The notes: generated by a model from the sequence alone, not told the origin. A stretch of 53,324 nucleotides of DNA from an uncultured Anaerolineae bacterium (GCA_938005675.1 CALKXH010000026.1:1-53324), one strand, 5' to 3'. Numbered from the stretch's first letter, positions 1-10,244 are shown. Numbers and translations are program-made.

Positions 1-22
1 GCGAGAGCTGGTTGCTTCCCAT
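1..22 (-). CDS. start of an unidentified gene, cut by the window edge
   Basis: On the minus strand an ATG at 22-20 follows a GGAGGT ribosome binding site (26-31, read as the complement) with ordinary spacing. It opens a frame reading M-G-S-N-Q-L-S that runs off the left edge. It lies 40 bases downstream of the zwf stop and would be the next gene in that operon. Too little is visible to name a product. Confidence 0.5.
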
Positions 23-62
23 TTTACCTCCGTTGAGCCGCTTTGCCGTCTTCACCTTTTTT

Positions 63-1517
63 TCAATGGAGCACGGGACAAGTGTCGAACCAGGACCGCC
101 CCTGACGTTCCATCCAAAGGGTGGTCTCGGCCGGGCCCCACATGCCGGGTTCGTAAGTCAACAGCGGTGGCCGCGCGGCCACGTCCCACGTGGACTGGAT
201 AGGATCGATGATGCTCCACGCCAACTCCACTTCATCCGAGCGGGCGAAGAGGCTGGCGTCGCCCTGGATGACGTCGAGGAGGAGCCGCTGGTAGGCCTCG
301 GGCATGGGGCTGCTGAACTTCTCGCGGAAGAGGAAGTTCAAGTCGGTCATGCGTAGCCGCATCCCTCCGTCCGGCACCTTGGTGTAGAAATGCACCTGGA
401 TGCCCTCGGCTGGTTGGATCTGAATCAGCAGGCGATTGGAATCGCGCGGACTCCGCGGCCCACCCTCGAACATCATCGAAGGCGGTTCGCGGAACTGGAT
501 CACCACCCGCGTGGTGGCACACTCCATGGCCTTGCCGCTGCGGAGGTAAAATGGAACGCCTTGCCATCGCCAGTTGTCCACGTACAGCCGGACCGCGGCG
601 AAGGTGGCTGTGTGACTATCGGGCCGGACGTTCGGTTCTTCCCGATAGCCGCGGTACTGGCCGCGGACGGTCGCTTCGGCCACGTCTTCCGGCCGCAGCG
701 GACGCACGGCCCGGAGCACCTTCACCTTCTCATCGCGGACTGGTTCAGCTTCGTAGCGGACGGGCGGTTCCATGGCGGCCAAGGCGAGCAATTGGAGCAA
801 GTGGCCTTGGAACATGTCGCGCAACACCCCGGCTTCGTCATAGTAGCCCCCCCGATGTCCCACGGCCAACTCTTCGGCGGCCGTGATCTCCACATGATCC
901 ACATAGTTGCGGTTCCAGACCGGCTCGAAGATCGTGTTGGCGAACCGCAGCACAAGCAAGTTTTGCACCGTCTCCTTTCCGAGGTAGTGGTCGATGCGGT
1001 AAATCTGCCTTTCGGCGAAGACTTCATGAAGCTTGCGGTTAAGTTGGCGGGCGCTGGACAAATCGACCCCGAAGGGCTTTTCCACGACGATCCGCCTTGG
1101 GCCGTGCGTCTCGACGGCCATGCCCGCGGCGCCCAAGTGGGCCACGGCGGTCTCGTAGAACCGCGGCGCCGTGGCGAGGTAATAGATGCGGGTCGACGAG
1201 GGAGTCGATTCGGTTTGTTTCAGGAAGTCGTTTAGCGACAGGAAGTCGTCGCGTCGTTCGATATCGCCGGAAAAATAGAAGATTCGCGAAGCGAGTTCCT
1301 TCCACGTCTCGCGATCGAAATCGGCCCCGATGAATCGGGCGGTGCTCTCGGCCAGTCGCTCGCGCCACGCCTCGTGCGAGAACGCGGTCCGCGAGAACCC
1401 CACGATCGTCGTCTCCGCGGGGAGCCGCTTCTTACGAAGGAGGACGTAAAGCGCTGGAATCAGCTTCCTGCTGGTCAGGTCGCCGGAGGCGCCAAAAATA
1501 ACAAGCGTTGCAGCCAT
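63..1517 (-). CDS. zwf: glucose-6-phosphate 1-dehydrogenase
   Basis: Cytoplasmic enzyme that oxidises glucose 6-phosphate with NAD(P)+ to 6-phosphogluconolactone, the entry step of the oxidative pentose phosphate and Entner-Doudoroff routes. The 484-residue protein has normal family length. It opens with the nucleotide-binding motif VIFGASGDLTSRKL (about residues 6-19) and carries the signature RIDHYLGKE, holding the substrate-binding and catalytic residues, near residue 175. VEKPFG and the dimerisation region NTIFEPVWNRNYVDHV are also present. The start is the ATG at 1517, preceded by AGGAAAG. It lies 41 bases downstream of the SMP-30 lactonase gene on the same strand, so the two are likely co-transcribed; this pairing suggests sugar-acid or sugar-phosphate oxidation. 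It belongs to the left segment that looks planctomycete-like rather than Chloroflexota-like. Confidence 0.95.
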   Translation of the reverse strand: MAATLVIFGASGDLTSRKLIPALYVLLRKKRLPAETTIVGFSRTAFSHEAWRERLAESTARFIGADFDRETWKELASRIFYFSGDIERRDDFLSLNDFLKQTESTPSSTRIYYLATAPRFYETAVAHLGAAGMAVETHGPRRIVVEKPFGVDLSSARQLNRKLHEVFAERQIYRIDHYLGKETVQNLLVLRFANTIFEPVWNRNYVDHVEITAAEELAVGHRGGYYDEAGVLRDMFQGHLLQLLALAAMEPPVRYEAEPVRDEKVKVLRAVRPLRPEDVAEATVRGQYRGYREEPNVRPDSHTATFAAVRLYVDNWRWQGVPFYLRSGKAMECATTRVVIQFREPPSMMFEGGPRSPRDSNRLLIQIQPAEGIQVHFYTKVPDGGMRLRMTDLNFLFREKFSSPMPEAYQRLLLDVIQGDASLFARSDEVELAWSIIDPIQSTWDVAARPPLLTYEPGMWGPAETTLWMERQGRSWFDTCPVLH

Positions 1518-1558
1518 GCTGGAATCTTTCCTGCTTGAAAAACTAACCTGCCGGTCGT

Positions 1559-2425
1559 CTAACCAAGAAACTCGAAGGCGGGAACCCCGCGCACTGCCGG
1601 CCTGACGCGAAACACCCCGCCCGCCCCAGGCTGCTCCGCCAACTCCTGTTCCGAGAGGCCGACCCGGGCCGTGGTGATGTACAAATCGCCCAAGTCTTCG
1701 CCGCCAAACGCGCAGGAGGTGACGCGCCGCGCCGGGACCTCAAGCCGTTCCAACAAACGGCCAGTTCGCGGGTCCCAGCGGCTTACGCAACCGCCATCCC
1801 ACAGGGCAATCCAAAGCATCCCCTCTGCGTCGATGGTCATGCCGTCGGGCTTGCCCAACTCGGGCGGGACGGTGACGACAGCGCGGGGATGGGTGATCTC
1901 GCCCGTGTCCGGGGCGTAATCGAACGCGGTGACTTGGCGCGTCGGCGTGTCGATGTAATACATCGTATCCTGACTCAAGCTCCAGGCGATGCCGTTCGAA
2001 TTGGTCACGCCACGCAGCATCGTCCTTACCGTTCCGTCAGGCTCCAGGCAGTATAGGCTGGCAGCGCCCGGCTGACGATCTAAACTGATCGTGCCGGCCC
2101 AAAACCGGCCGCGGGGATCGCACTTGCCGTCGTTGAAGCGATTGCCCGGCAGGTGGGCCTCGGGATCAGCCCAAAACGTCAGCGTTCCGCTCACCAGGTC
2201 CAGTGCCGCGAACCCATGCTGCGTGGCGAGCATCACGCCGCCGCGGGCCCGAGGCACGACCGTCCCCAGCCGTTGGCCCAAGTCGAACGTGCGGTCACTG
2301 CCATTCGCCGGGTCGAATTGGTGCAGGCGTCCGGCCTCGATGTCCACCCAATAAAGCACCCCGCGCCGGGCGTCCCAGATGGCGCCCTCTCCAAGCGTCG
2401 CCTTGGCATCCAAGATAAGTTCCAC
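1559..2425 (-). CDS. SMP-30/gluconolactonase/LRE family protein
   Basis: Six-bladed beta-propeller lactonase of the SMP-30/regucalcin family, 288 residues, the usual length. Family marks are GEGAIWDARRGVLYWVDI near the N terminus (metal-binding Glu), RFNDGKCDPRGRFWAGT in the middle (Asn-Asp-Gly-Lys core), TNSNGIAWS, and KPDGMTIDAEGMLWIA with a metal-ligand Asp. Members hydrolyse sugar lactones such as gluconolactone with a divalent cation; the exact substrate cannot be read from sequence. It precedes zwf on the same strand, so it might act on lactones in the same pathway, although 6-phosphogluconolactonase is normally a different family. No signal peptide is seen. A candidate promoter lies at 2521-2548. 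Confidence 0.9.
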   Translation of the reverse strand: MELILDAKATLGEGAIWDARRGVLYWVDIEAGRLHQFDPANGSDRTFDLGQRLGTVVPRARGGVMLATQHGFAALDLVSGTLTFWADPEAHLPGNRFNDGKCDPRGRFWAGTISLDRQPGAASLYCLEPDGTVRTMLRGVTNSNGIAWSLSQDTMYYIDTPTRQVTAFDYAPDTGEITHPRAVVTVPPELGKPDGMTIDAEGMLWIALWDGGCVSRWDPRTGRLLERLEVPARRVTSCAFGGEDLGDLYITTARVGLSEQELAEQPGAGGVFRVRPAVRGVPAFEFLG

Positions 2426-2520
2426 GTCGGAGGAATCCCCCCACGGTTTTCAAAAGCGGCGACAAGGCGAAGTCATCGCCGATCCGCAAGGACAAAAAGC
2501 GTCTCATCAAGATTTGCCCA

Positions 2521-2548
2521 ATTCTAGCAGGGCGATCGATCGATACAA
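2521..2548 (-). promoter_or_regulatory. candidate sigma-70 promoter for the SMP-30/zwf operon
   Basis: Read on the minus strand: TTGTAT (2548-2543), a 16-base spacer, then TAGAAT (2526-2521), about 95 bases upstream of the SMP-30 start. The spacer contains a CGATCGATCG run. It lies between the broken permease and the lactonase gene, which supports independent transcription of the lactonase-zwf pair. Confidence 0.45.
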
Positions 2549-2624
2549 TCTGCCACCCAAAAGCCCACGTTGCATGATGTTCGGGGAGAGCCGCGCTCCG
2601 TCGCACTCGCGAGTAAGCCAGGTG

Positions 2625-2897
2625 AGCGAACTCAGCGTAGCAGAGGCCGGTCAAAGCACAGGCCAGTCCGGTGAGGGTGAAGGAGAGCATCAAGGCGGGC
2701 CCGGCTCCTGGTCGGGTCGCATCGCCCGCCGCGGCCGTGCCCACCAGGGCGAAAATCCCTGCCCCCACGATTGCGCCGATTCCCAAAAGAACCAGGTCCA
2801 CCGGCCCCAAGACCCGCCGCAAACCCCGCCCGCCCTCGCCCGTCTCGGAGGTAAGCGAGTCGATACTTTTGCGTTGGAGGATGGAACCCAGCGGCAT
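2625..2897 (-). pseudogene. truncated APC-family amino acid permease (N-terminal fragment)
   Basis: From the ATG at 2897 the first 91 residues match the start of cationic amino acid/APC permeases: a KSID motif, then LGPVDLVLLGIGAIVGAGIF (TM1 with the conserved GAIVGAGIF), a small loop, and a second membrane segment ending CYAEFA. After CYAEFA (about 2625) the frame loses all family resemblance. It continues without a stop as low-complexity residues across the promoter and into the 5' end of the SMP-30 gene, stopping only at 2295. Ten or more membrane helices are missing. This looks like a deletion that removed the rest of the gene, leaving a non-functional remnant. An assembly gap at this point is the alternative. 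Confidence 0.75.
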
Positions 2898-2979
2898 CAA
2901 GGAAATTTCCACATCAAGGCGTCGTGGACCGCGCCGCGCGGCCTGAGCAAATACTGGCCACTCTCGCAACCTGTGCTGG

Positions 2980-3801
2980 TCACGTTCCCAGCACGGGCCG
3001 TGCCAGGTCGTAGCCGATGGCGAAGATCGCGGCGTCGATCAGCAGGTGGCTCACCCAGGGACCCAGCAGCGAACCGCTCCGATGATAAAGCCAAGCCCAG
3101 TAGGCCCCGCCCAACGCCACGGCAAGCGAAAAAACAAACGTCCACGGCGAAAACCGTCCGAAAAACGCGCCCAGCAGGATCACGTGATGGGCCATGAATC
3201 CAACGCTCGACACCGCCACGGCCCCGGGCCATGCCATGTGGCTGCGAAGCTGCCCGAAAACAAACCACCGCCAATAGTATTCCTCCAACAGCGAATGGAC
3301 CAGCGAATAGAACGCGCCCAGCGCCGTGTAGGCCGGCAACGAGCCTACGCCAAACCCGGCGACCTGGGACTGGATCGCGGCCCCTGCCTCTTGGAGCGTC
3401 CCAGAGGGCCGGAGCACCGAGGCATAAAGCCCCGTGGCCGCGGCAAAAGTCACCAACCCGAACACAAGCCCTTCCAGCAGACCGGCAACGCCGAATCGGG
3501 CCAAGTCCAGACGCCGCCGCTGCACCGCCAGGACCCAAAAGACCGGAAAGGCGAATTGGATCGTCTTTCCCAGGGCATAGACGGGCTGTTGCCAACCCGG
3601 CGCCGCCTGGGGAAGCCAGACGAAATAGACCCAAGTTAGCAGGCTGGGAAACCCGAGGGCGAACAGCACCCCAGCAACGTCCCAGCGGCGAGATAGGAAG
3701 CGGGTGTCACGGGTCATCGAACGCACCCAGAGCAAATCCGTGGGTCTACCTGCCGCCCGCGTTTCGCCGCCCGGACCAGACTCTTTCTCCGCCGACGACA
3801 C
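2980..3801 (-). CDS. CPBP family intramembrane metalloprotease
   Basis: Polytopic membrane protein of about 273 residues with roughly eight hydrophobic segments. The CPBP (Abi/CAAX-protease-like) motifs are in order: EEYYWRWFVF (motif 1, EExxxR), FMAHHVILLG (motif 2, FxxxH) and HLLID (motif 3). These residues bind zinc or activate water in relatives of Rce1-type prenyl-protein proteases; bacterial members serve in bacteriocin immunity or peptide maturation, and the substrate here is unknown. The start used is a GTG at 3801 with GGAGAG upstream; an ATG at 3717 (MTRDTRF) is the alternative and would trim a hydrophilic N-terminal extension of 28 residues. It lies 31 bases downstream of the HMA lipoprotein gene. 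Confidence 0.8.
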   Translation of the reverse strand: MSSAEKESGPGGETRAAGRPTDLLWVRSMTRDTRFLSRRWDVAGVLFALGFPSLLTWVYFVWLPQAAPGWQQPVYALGKTIQFAFPVFWVLAVQRRRLDLARFGVAGLLEGLVFGLVTFAAATGLYASVLRPSGTLQEAGAAIQSQVAGFGVGSLPAYTALGAFYSLVHSLLEEYYWRWFVFGQLRSHMAWPGAVAVSSVGFMAHHVILLGAFFGRFSPWTFVFSLAVALGGAYWAWLYHRSGSLLGPWVSHLLIDAAIFAIGYDLARPVLGT

Positions 3802-3832
3802 GCTCTCTCCGCCCAGGATACGCCGCGAGGAT

Positions 3833-4222
3833 TCATTTCGCGGCAGGCGATTCCGCCAGCGGGGTCGCCTTATAGCCCGCCTTGCTCACGGCGGCTTCAA
3901 TCTGCGATGCCGGAACTTCCGCCTCGTCGGCAACGACAACTGCCTTCTTGTCCTGAAGCGAGACCTCGGCCGATTTCACGCCCGGGATCGCCTTCAACGC
4001 CGCCGTGATCGTCTGAACACAGCCCTCGCAGGTCATGCCTTCGATGGCGAATTGCCGGGCCGGGCCGGAAGTGTTGGAAGTGGTGGAAGTGGTGGCCTCG
4101 GCCGGGCAACGGCCGAATTCGCCACAGCCCGGGCAGCCTGTCAACGCCACCGCCAGAAGCACCACCACCGCGGCCATGGCACGCCAAGCTTGGACCTTGC
4201 CGGGCAAGAAGACGCCACTCAT
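3833..4222 (-). CDS. lipoprotein with a heavy-metal-associated (HMA) domain
   Basis: A predicted exported lipoprotein of about 129 residues carrying one HMA domain. The chosen start (MSGVFLPGK, 4222) has GGAGGAAT just upstream; longer frames lack a ribosome site. A hydrophobic segment ending VALTGC gives a lipobox, then a Cys-rich linker (CPGCGEFGRC), a Ser/Thr-rich spacer, and the HMA fold with the metal motif GMTCEGC about residue 69, followed by the typical alpha/beta pattern to the C terminus. HMA domains bind Cu(I), Hg(II) or similar soft metals through the paired cysteines. An extracytoplasmic, membrane-tethered single HMA domain suggests metal capture or delivery outside the cytoplasm, like MerP or CopZ displaced to the envelope. 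The partner transporter is not in view. Confidence 0.8.
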   Translation of the reverse strand: MSGVFLPGKVQAWRAMAAVVVLLAVALTGCPGCGEFGRCPAEATTSTTSNTSGPARQFAIEGMTCEGCVQTITAALKAIPGVKSAEVSLQDKKAVVVADEAEVPASQIEAAVSKAGYKATPLAESPAAK

Positions 4223-4454
4223 CTTCAATTCCTCCACGTCATGCTCTCTTGAAAACATGTTCGAGTTTTGTCGTTGCAAAAGGCGAATCCCCCTTGCCGA
4301 ACCTTGTCGTGCATATCGGGACGAGACCCACGACGCTGGCACGTAGCCGAGCAATCCGCGTTAGCATTATAGGGCATTGGCCGCGGCAATTCATTATGGG
4401 AAGGCGAAGGTTTCCGCGGGACCTCGACAACCGCCGCGCCGGCTGCGCCTCCCT

Positions 4455-4472
4455 GCGGGCGGGAAGGCCCGC
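4455..4472 (-). terminator. weak terminator-like hairpin after uvrA
   Basis: GCGGGC and GCCCGC pair around a six-base loop, ten bases past the uvrA stop on the minus strand. No U-rich tract follows, so intrinsic termination is doubtful. The remainder of the 259-base gap to the HMA gene shows nothing clear. Confidence 0.3.
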
Positions 4473-4481
4473 CCTGTCGGC

Positions 4482-7394
4482 TTAGCAGGCCAGGGAAGCG
4501 GGCTTCAACACCTGGCGAAGGAAACGACCGGTGTGGTTGTCGTCCAAGGCGGCGATCTGGTCGGGCGTGCCGGTGGCCACGACGTAGCCGCCCCGTTCGC
4601 CCCCCTCAGGCCCCAAGTCGATGATCCAGTCGGCGGTCTTGATTACGTCGAGGTTGTGTTCGATGACGATCACCGTATTGCCGAGATCGACCAGGCGGCC
4701 GAGCACGTCGAGCAGCTTGCGGATGTCGTCGAAGTGCAGCCCGGTCGTCGGCTCGTCGAGCAGGTAGAGCGTGTTGCCGGTGTCGACCCGACCCAGTTCG
4801 GCTGCCAGCTTGACGCGCTGGGCCTCGCCGCTGGAGAGCGTGATCGAGGGTTGGCCAAGCGCCATGTAGCCCAGACCGACGTCTTGCAGGCTGCGAAGCA
4901 ATCGCAAGAGGGTGGGAAAATTCTCGAAGAATTCCACGGCCTCATCGACGCTCATCTCCAGCACGTCGGCGATGTTTTTGTCGCGATAGCGGATTTCCAG
5001 CGTCTGCCGATTGAATCGCTTGCCGCCGCACACCGGACACGGCAGATACAGGTCCGGCAAAAAATTCATCTCGATGCGTTGCAGGCCGTGGCCCTGGCAT
5101 TCCTCGCAACGCCCGCCCTTGACGTTGAAGCTGAAGCGCCCGGGTCCGTAGCCGCGCACCTTGCTCTCAGGCAGCTCGGCGAACAGATTGCGGATGTGAT
5201 CGAACATCTTAGTGTAAGTGGCGGGATTGCTGCGCGGGGTGCGCCCGATGGGCGTCTGATCGATGTTGATGACTTTATCAACCGCCTCCAAGCCCTCGAT
5301 GCTATCGTGATCGCCGGCGCGCTCGCGCGAGCCGTTCAGCAGCTGCGCCAAGCGCTTGTAGAGAATCTCGATCAGCAGCGAGGACTTCCCGCTGCCGCTC
5401 ACGCCCGTGATCACCACCAATTTGCCCAGCGGGATGTCCACATCGACGTTTTTGAGGTTGTTCTCGCGGGCGCCGCGGATGCGAATGACCTTGCCGTTGC
5501 CCTCCCGACGGGCGCTCGGGACGGCGATGCGCTTGCGCCCGCTCAGGTAGGCGCCGGTGAGGCTCTCAGGGTGCGCCATGATCTGTTCGGGCGTGCCTTC
5601 CGCCACGATCTGCCCGCCGTGTTGCCCGGCGCCCGGTCCGAGGTCGACGATCCAATCGGCGGCGCGCATGGTCTCGTCGTCATGCTCCACCACCAGCAGC
5701 GTGTTGCCCAGATCGCGCATTCGCTCCAACGTGCGGATCAGGCGGGCGTTATCGCGCTGATGCAAGCCGATGGACGGCTCATCCAGCACGTAGAGCACCC
5801 CGGTCAGCTGGCTGCCGATCTGGGTGGCGAGCCGAATGCGTTGCGCCTCGCCGCCGCTGAGCGTGCCCGCCGCCCGCCCTAGATTCAAGTAATCCAAGCC
5901 GACGTCGATCAAGAAATTGACGCGTTCTCTGATCTCTTTGAGGACTTGATGGGCGATTGTCCGCTCGCGCTCGCTCAGCACGGAGGGCTGATCGGGCGTC
6001 CCGCTGAGGGCGTTGACCCACTCGCGCAGCTGCAGCATCGAGAGCTTGCTCGCCGCGTGGATATTCAGCCCGTTGACGGTCACGGCGAGCGCCTCCGGGC
6101 GCAAGCGCGCCCCGTTACAAGCCGGACAGGGACGCTCGCTCATCAGGCGCTGATAGCGCTCGCGCATGAAGTCGGAGTCGGTCTGCTCGTAGCGGCGTTG
6201 CACCGAGTGACAGATGCCCTCCCAGCGCATGACCCATTGGCGCTGCGTCCCATCGCTGGCGAGGTACTCAATGGTGTAGCGTCGGTCGCCTGTGCCGTAG
6301 AGGATGACGTCGCGTTGCTTTTGGGTGAGCTGCCGCCACGGCTTATCGATAGGCACTTTGTTCTGGCGGGCGACGGTCAGCAGGACGGTCATGCTGGGCG
6401 AATCGGCGCTCCCGAACGCCCAAGCCAGCTCGCTGATGGCGCCTTCTTGCAAGGAGAGGTCGGGATTCGGCACGATCAGGCTCGGATCGATCTCGAGGCG
6501 CATCCCCAGCCCCTGACATTCAGGGCAGGCGCCGTGCGGCGAGTTGAACGAGAAGGTGCGCGGCTCGATCTCAGGGAAAGAGCCGTGTCCGTGAACGCAG
6601 GCGAGCTTCTCGCTGAACAGGATGTCGCGCGGGGCGTTCGGATCGGTCACGTCGTGGATGATCACCATGCCGTCGCCCAATTTCAGGGCGGTCTCGACCG
6701 AATCGGTCAGGCGGGAGCGCGCCGATTGCGCCTCCTCGCTGTTGGGATCGGCGTAGTGGCGTATGACGAGGCGATCCACCACCGCCTCGATGCTGTGCAT
6801 CTCGTAGCGCGCCAACTTGATCTCTTCATCCACGTCGCGCACCACGCCATCGACGCGCACGCGCACGAAGCCCGCCTTGCGCACCTCCTCAAAGACCTTC
6901 TCGTGATGCCCTTTGCGATCCTTGACTAAGGGCGCCAGCACTTGGATGCGCGTCCCATCGGGCATCGCCTCGATCTGCTCAACGATCTGCTGGGCGCTCT
7001 GCGCCTTGACCTCCGTGCCGCAGACGGGGCAGTGCGGCACGCCGATGCGCGCGTAGAGCAGGCGCAGATAGTCGTAAATTTCGGTGACCGTGCCGACGGT
7101 TGAGCGCGGGTTGGCGCTGACGCCGCGCTGATCGATTGAGATGGCGGGCGAGAGTCCCTCGATCTGATCGACGTCGGGCTTCTCCATCTGCCCGACGAAT
7201 TGGCGGGCGTAGGCGGAGAGCGACTCGACGTAGCGACGTTGCCCTTCGGCGAAGATCGTATCGAAGGCGAGCGAGGATTTGCCGCTGCCGGAGAGCCCCG
7301 TGATGACGATCAGCTTGTTGCGGGGCAGCTCCACCGTGATGTTCTTGAGGTTATGCTCGCGGGCGCCGCGCACAATGATTTTGTCTTGCACCAT
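4482..7394 (-). CDS. uvrA: excinuclease ABC subunit A
   Basis: DNA damage-recognition ATPase of nucleotide excision repair, which loads UvrB at lesions. The 970-residue protein has both ABC modules: first Walker [10 protein letters not shown] (about residues 34-42), insertion domain with Cys pairs (CPVCG and [11 protein letters not shown]), signature [28 protein letters not shown]; then second Walker [10 protein letters not shown], zinc module CEECQGHG...[10 protein letters not shown], signature [15 protein letters not shown] and [13 protein letters not shown]. The ATG at 7394 is followed by the standard [15 protein letters not shown]. Transcription appears to be LexA-controlled (operator in the promoter at 7473-7484). 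Oddity: codon style changes near 5.1 kb, within the second zinc module. Upstream sequence uses GAT and CCT-GAG like the right-hand genome; downstream uses GAC and GCC like the left-hand genes. The gene may therefore be an assembly chimera or a recombinant. Confidence 0.95.
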   Translation of the reverse strand: MVQDKIIVRGAREHNLKNITVELPRNKLIVITGLSGSGKSSLAFDTIFAEGQRRYVESLSAYARQFVGQMEKPDVDQIEGLSPAISIDQRGVSANPRSTVGTVTEIYDYLRLLYARIGVPHCPVCGTEVKAQSAQQIVEQIEAMPDGTRIQVLAPLVKDRKGHHEKVFEEVRKAGFVRVRVDGVVRDVDEEIKLARYEMHSIEAVVDRLVIRHYADPNSEEAQSARSRLTDSVETALKLGDGMVIIHDVTDPNAPRDILFSEKLACVHGHGSFPEIEPRTFSFNSPHGACPECQGLGMRLEIDPSLIVPNPDLSLQEGAISELAWAFGSADSPSMTVLLTVARQNKVPIDKPWRQLTQKQRDVILYGTGDRRYTIEYLASDGTQRQWVMRWEGICHSVQRRYEQTDSDFMRERYQRLMSERPCPACNGARLRPEALAVTVNGLNIHAASKLSMLQLREWVNALSGTPDQPSVLSERERTIAHQVLKEIRERVNFLIDVGLDYLNLGRAAGTLSGGEAQRIRLATQIGSQLTGVLYVLDEPSIGLHQRDNARLIRTLERMRDLGNTLLVVEHDDETMRAADWIVDLGPGAGQHGGQIVAEGTPEQIMAHPESLTGAYLSGRKRIAVPSARREGNGKVIRIRGARENNLKNVDVDIPLGKLVVITGVSGSGKSSLLIEILYKRLAQLLNGSRERAGDHDSIEGLEAVDKVINIDQTPIGRTPRSNPATYTKMFDHIRNLFAELPESKVRGYGPGRFSFNVKGGRCEECQGHGLQRIEMNFLPDLYLPCPVCGGKRFNRQTLEIRYRDKNIADVLEMSVDEAVEFFENFPTLLRLLRSLQDVGLGYMALGQPSITLSSGEAQRVKLAAELGRVDTGNTLYLLDEPTTGLHFDDIRKLLDVLGRLVDLGNTVIVIEHNLDVIKTADWIIDLGPEGGERGGYVVATGTPDQIAALDDNHTGRFLRQVLKPASLAC

Positions 7395-7469
7395 CGTGCC
7401 AAAAGACCTCGTCGGGATATTCGAAAGTTCGTGAAACTGGTTCGCTGAGCGCTGTGCGGTATTTCTGCA

Positions 7470-7498
7470 ATTGTACAGCTGTTCGAGGCGATTGACAA
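7470..7498 (-). promoter_or_regulatory. sigma-70 promoter of uvrA
   Basis: On the minus strand TTGTCA (7498-7493), exactly 17 bases, then TACAAT (7475-7470), 76 bases upstream of the uvrA ATG. Both hexamers are close to consensus. The LexA-type operator occupies the downstream part of the spacer and overlaps the -10 element, which is a repressing position. Confidence 0.75.
7473..7484 (-). promoter_or_regulatory. candidate LexA operator (SOS box) of uvrA
   Basis: Minus-strand GAACAGCTGTAC is a near-palindrome with one mismatch to GAAC-N4-GTTC, the Gram-positive-type LexA box. It overlaps the uvrA -10 element. The half-site CGAACAG recurs in front of lexA (13454-13460), which supports a shared operator. 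Confidence 0.6.
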
Positions 7499-7561
7499 GC
7501 CGAGCGGGAAGCCTTGCGACTTCCCGTCCCGCCGTGTTGTATGCAGGTAGGTTTTATGGCG

Positions 7562-9181
<1,620 letters not shown>

Positions 9182-9239
9182 ATCGCCATTCCCTTCTGTA
9201 CTCAGAAATCCCGCGTCCCTAACAAGACGCTACAAGACG

Positions 9240-9267
9240 AGTCTAGCACAGCTGAGAGGCGCTTCAA
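9240..9267 (-). promoter_or_regulatory. candidate sigma-70 promoter of pckA
   Basis: Minus strand TTGAAG (9267-9262), a 16-base spacer, TAGACT (9245-9240), about 60 bases before the pckA ATG. Confidence 0.5.
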
Positions 9268-9317
9268 ACAAATTGCCCGACTGTCAGCCCAAATTTGTGA
9301 CAATTATCACGAGCTGC

Positions 9318-9959
9318 TCAGCCGTCGCTGCCCGGCACGATCCGCCGCGTGCCGAGATGCTCCAGCACGTTGAAGGCATCCAGCAGCCAGCGATCCTCGG
9401 CGTGTTGGTAGCGCAGGAGCGTGATCGAGGTGTTATCGACCCAGATGCGCCCCTCGCCCACGACCGCCAAGCGCTGCAAGATGGTGCGAATCGTGCCACC
9501 ATGCGAGACGACCAGCACATAGCCCTCCGTGTGGCGCTGCACCAGCTCCCGCAGGAAGGCGATGGCGCGCTCCGCCACTTGGTTCAGGCTCTCGCCGCCG
9601 GGGCGCTGCGTGCCGAAGGGATCGCGCTGCACCTGCTCGAAGCGTTTGCCGTCCCAAGCGCGGATTTCGTCGCCCGTCAGCCCTTGCCATTCGCCCACGT
9701 CAATTTCGCGCAGACGCGCATCCAGCGTGAGCGGCTTTTTGAGCCGATCTGCCAGCATTTGGGCAGTATCGCTGGCGCGTTTGAGATCGCTGCTGTAGAT
9801 GGCGCTGATCGGATGGCTGTTCTGCAGGAGGTAATCCGCGAGGAGGCGCGCTTGCTGCATCCCCTCCTCATTGAGCGGCACAGCGGCGTGACCTTGCCAG
9901 CGCCCCATGCGATTCCAGAAGGTCTCGCCGTGCCTGATCAGACCGATTCGCGTGACCAT
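9318..9959 (-). CDS. histidine phosphatase family protein (phosphoglycerate-mutase-like)
   Basis: Cytoplasmic phosphatase of the histidine phosphatase superfamily, about 213 residues from the ATG at 9959 (MVTRIGLIRHGE). The catalytic LIRHGETFWN motif supplies the phosphorylated histidine, SSDLKRASDTAQML follows the usual second arginine region, RLREIDVGEWQGLTGDEI is the acidic catalytic stretch, and VVSHGGTIR is the second histidine motif. This pattern fits cofactor-dependent phosphoglycerate mutase-like or broad phosphatases such as PhoE, CobC or GpmB; the substrate cannot be fixed. A longer in-frame start at 10031 adds a stretch without family similarity and was not used. It diverges from the SRP RNA gene. 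Confidence 0.88.
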   Translation of the reverse strand: MVTRIGLIRHGETFWNRMGRWQGHAAVPLNEEGMQQARLLADYLLQNSHPISAIYSSDLKRASDTAQMLADRLKKPLTLDARLREIDVGEWQGLTGDEIRAWDGKRFEQVQRDPFGTQRPGGESLNQVAERAIAFLRELVQRHTEGYVLVVSHGGTIRTILQRLAVVGEGRIWVDNTSITLLRYQHAEDRWLLDAFNVLEHLGTRRIVPGSDG

Positions 9960-10071
9960 AGGCTCGCTGAAAAACTCCCTGTGCGAAAGTATCGCACCCG
10001 ATAAGAATCTGTAGGATGAAGTATAGCCCATCTCCCGCCGAATTGCCTTGCGCCGCTCCCGCGACAGACTT

Positions 10072-10100
10072 TTGACAAAGCCTGAAAGCTGTGTTAGGAT
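10072..10100 (+). promoter_or_regulatory. promoter of the SRP RNA gene
   Basis: TTGACA (10072-10077), 17 bases, TAGGAT (10095-10100). The predicted start, about 10107-10110, coincides with the 5' end of the folded SRP RNA. Confidence 0.75.
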
Positions 10101-10109
10101 TGACTGTGA

Positions 10110-10211
10110 TGAGGTCGGGTTCTGCGCGGCAGAGCCGCCGAACCGTGTCAGGTCCTAACGGAAGCAGCACTCAGGCGACCCCTCTGGGTGTCGCAGGTCA
10201 ACCTGACCTCA
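10110..10211 (+). ncRNA. ffs: signal recognition particle RNA (small bacterial 4.5S type)
   Basis: About 102 nucleotides. The closing stem pairs TGAGGTCGGGT (10110-10120) with ACCTGACCTCA (10201-10211) over 11 base pairs, one of them G-U. The conserved apical region is clear: GTGTCAGGTCC, then CGGAAGCAGCAC, matching the universal GUCAGGUCC...GGAAGCAGC core that binds Ffh and contacts FtsY. The RNA guides ribosomes making membrane and secreted proteins to the translocon. It has no Alu-type domain, so it is the short form. An open frame starting at 10188 overlaps its 3' end, so the next protein must start later. Confidence 0.92.
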
Positions 10212-10244
10212 TCTTCACGAACCTTTCGTCCGAAGCGCCACCCT

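Noticed and set aside
4377-5882. 501-codon open frame antisense to uvrA
   Set aside because: It is a mirror of a high G+C coding strand: no ribosome site, no family motifs, and lies wholly within uvrA, which is certain.
7503-7526. intrinsic terminator of pckA
   Set aside because: The CGGGAAG/CTTCCCG hairpin is good but no U-rich tract follows on the minus strand, so it is mentioned only under pckA.
10188-10244. upstream extension of the G5 protein
   Set aside because: These codons lie in the 3' strand of the SRP RNA, and the peptide is not conserved in character; a later GTG start is preferred.
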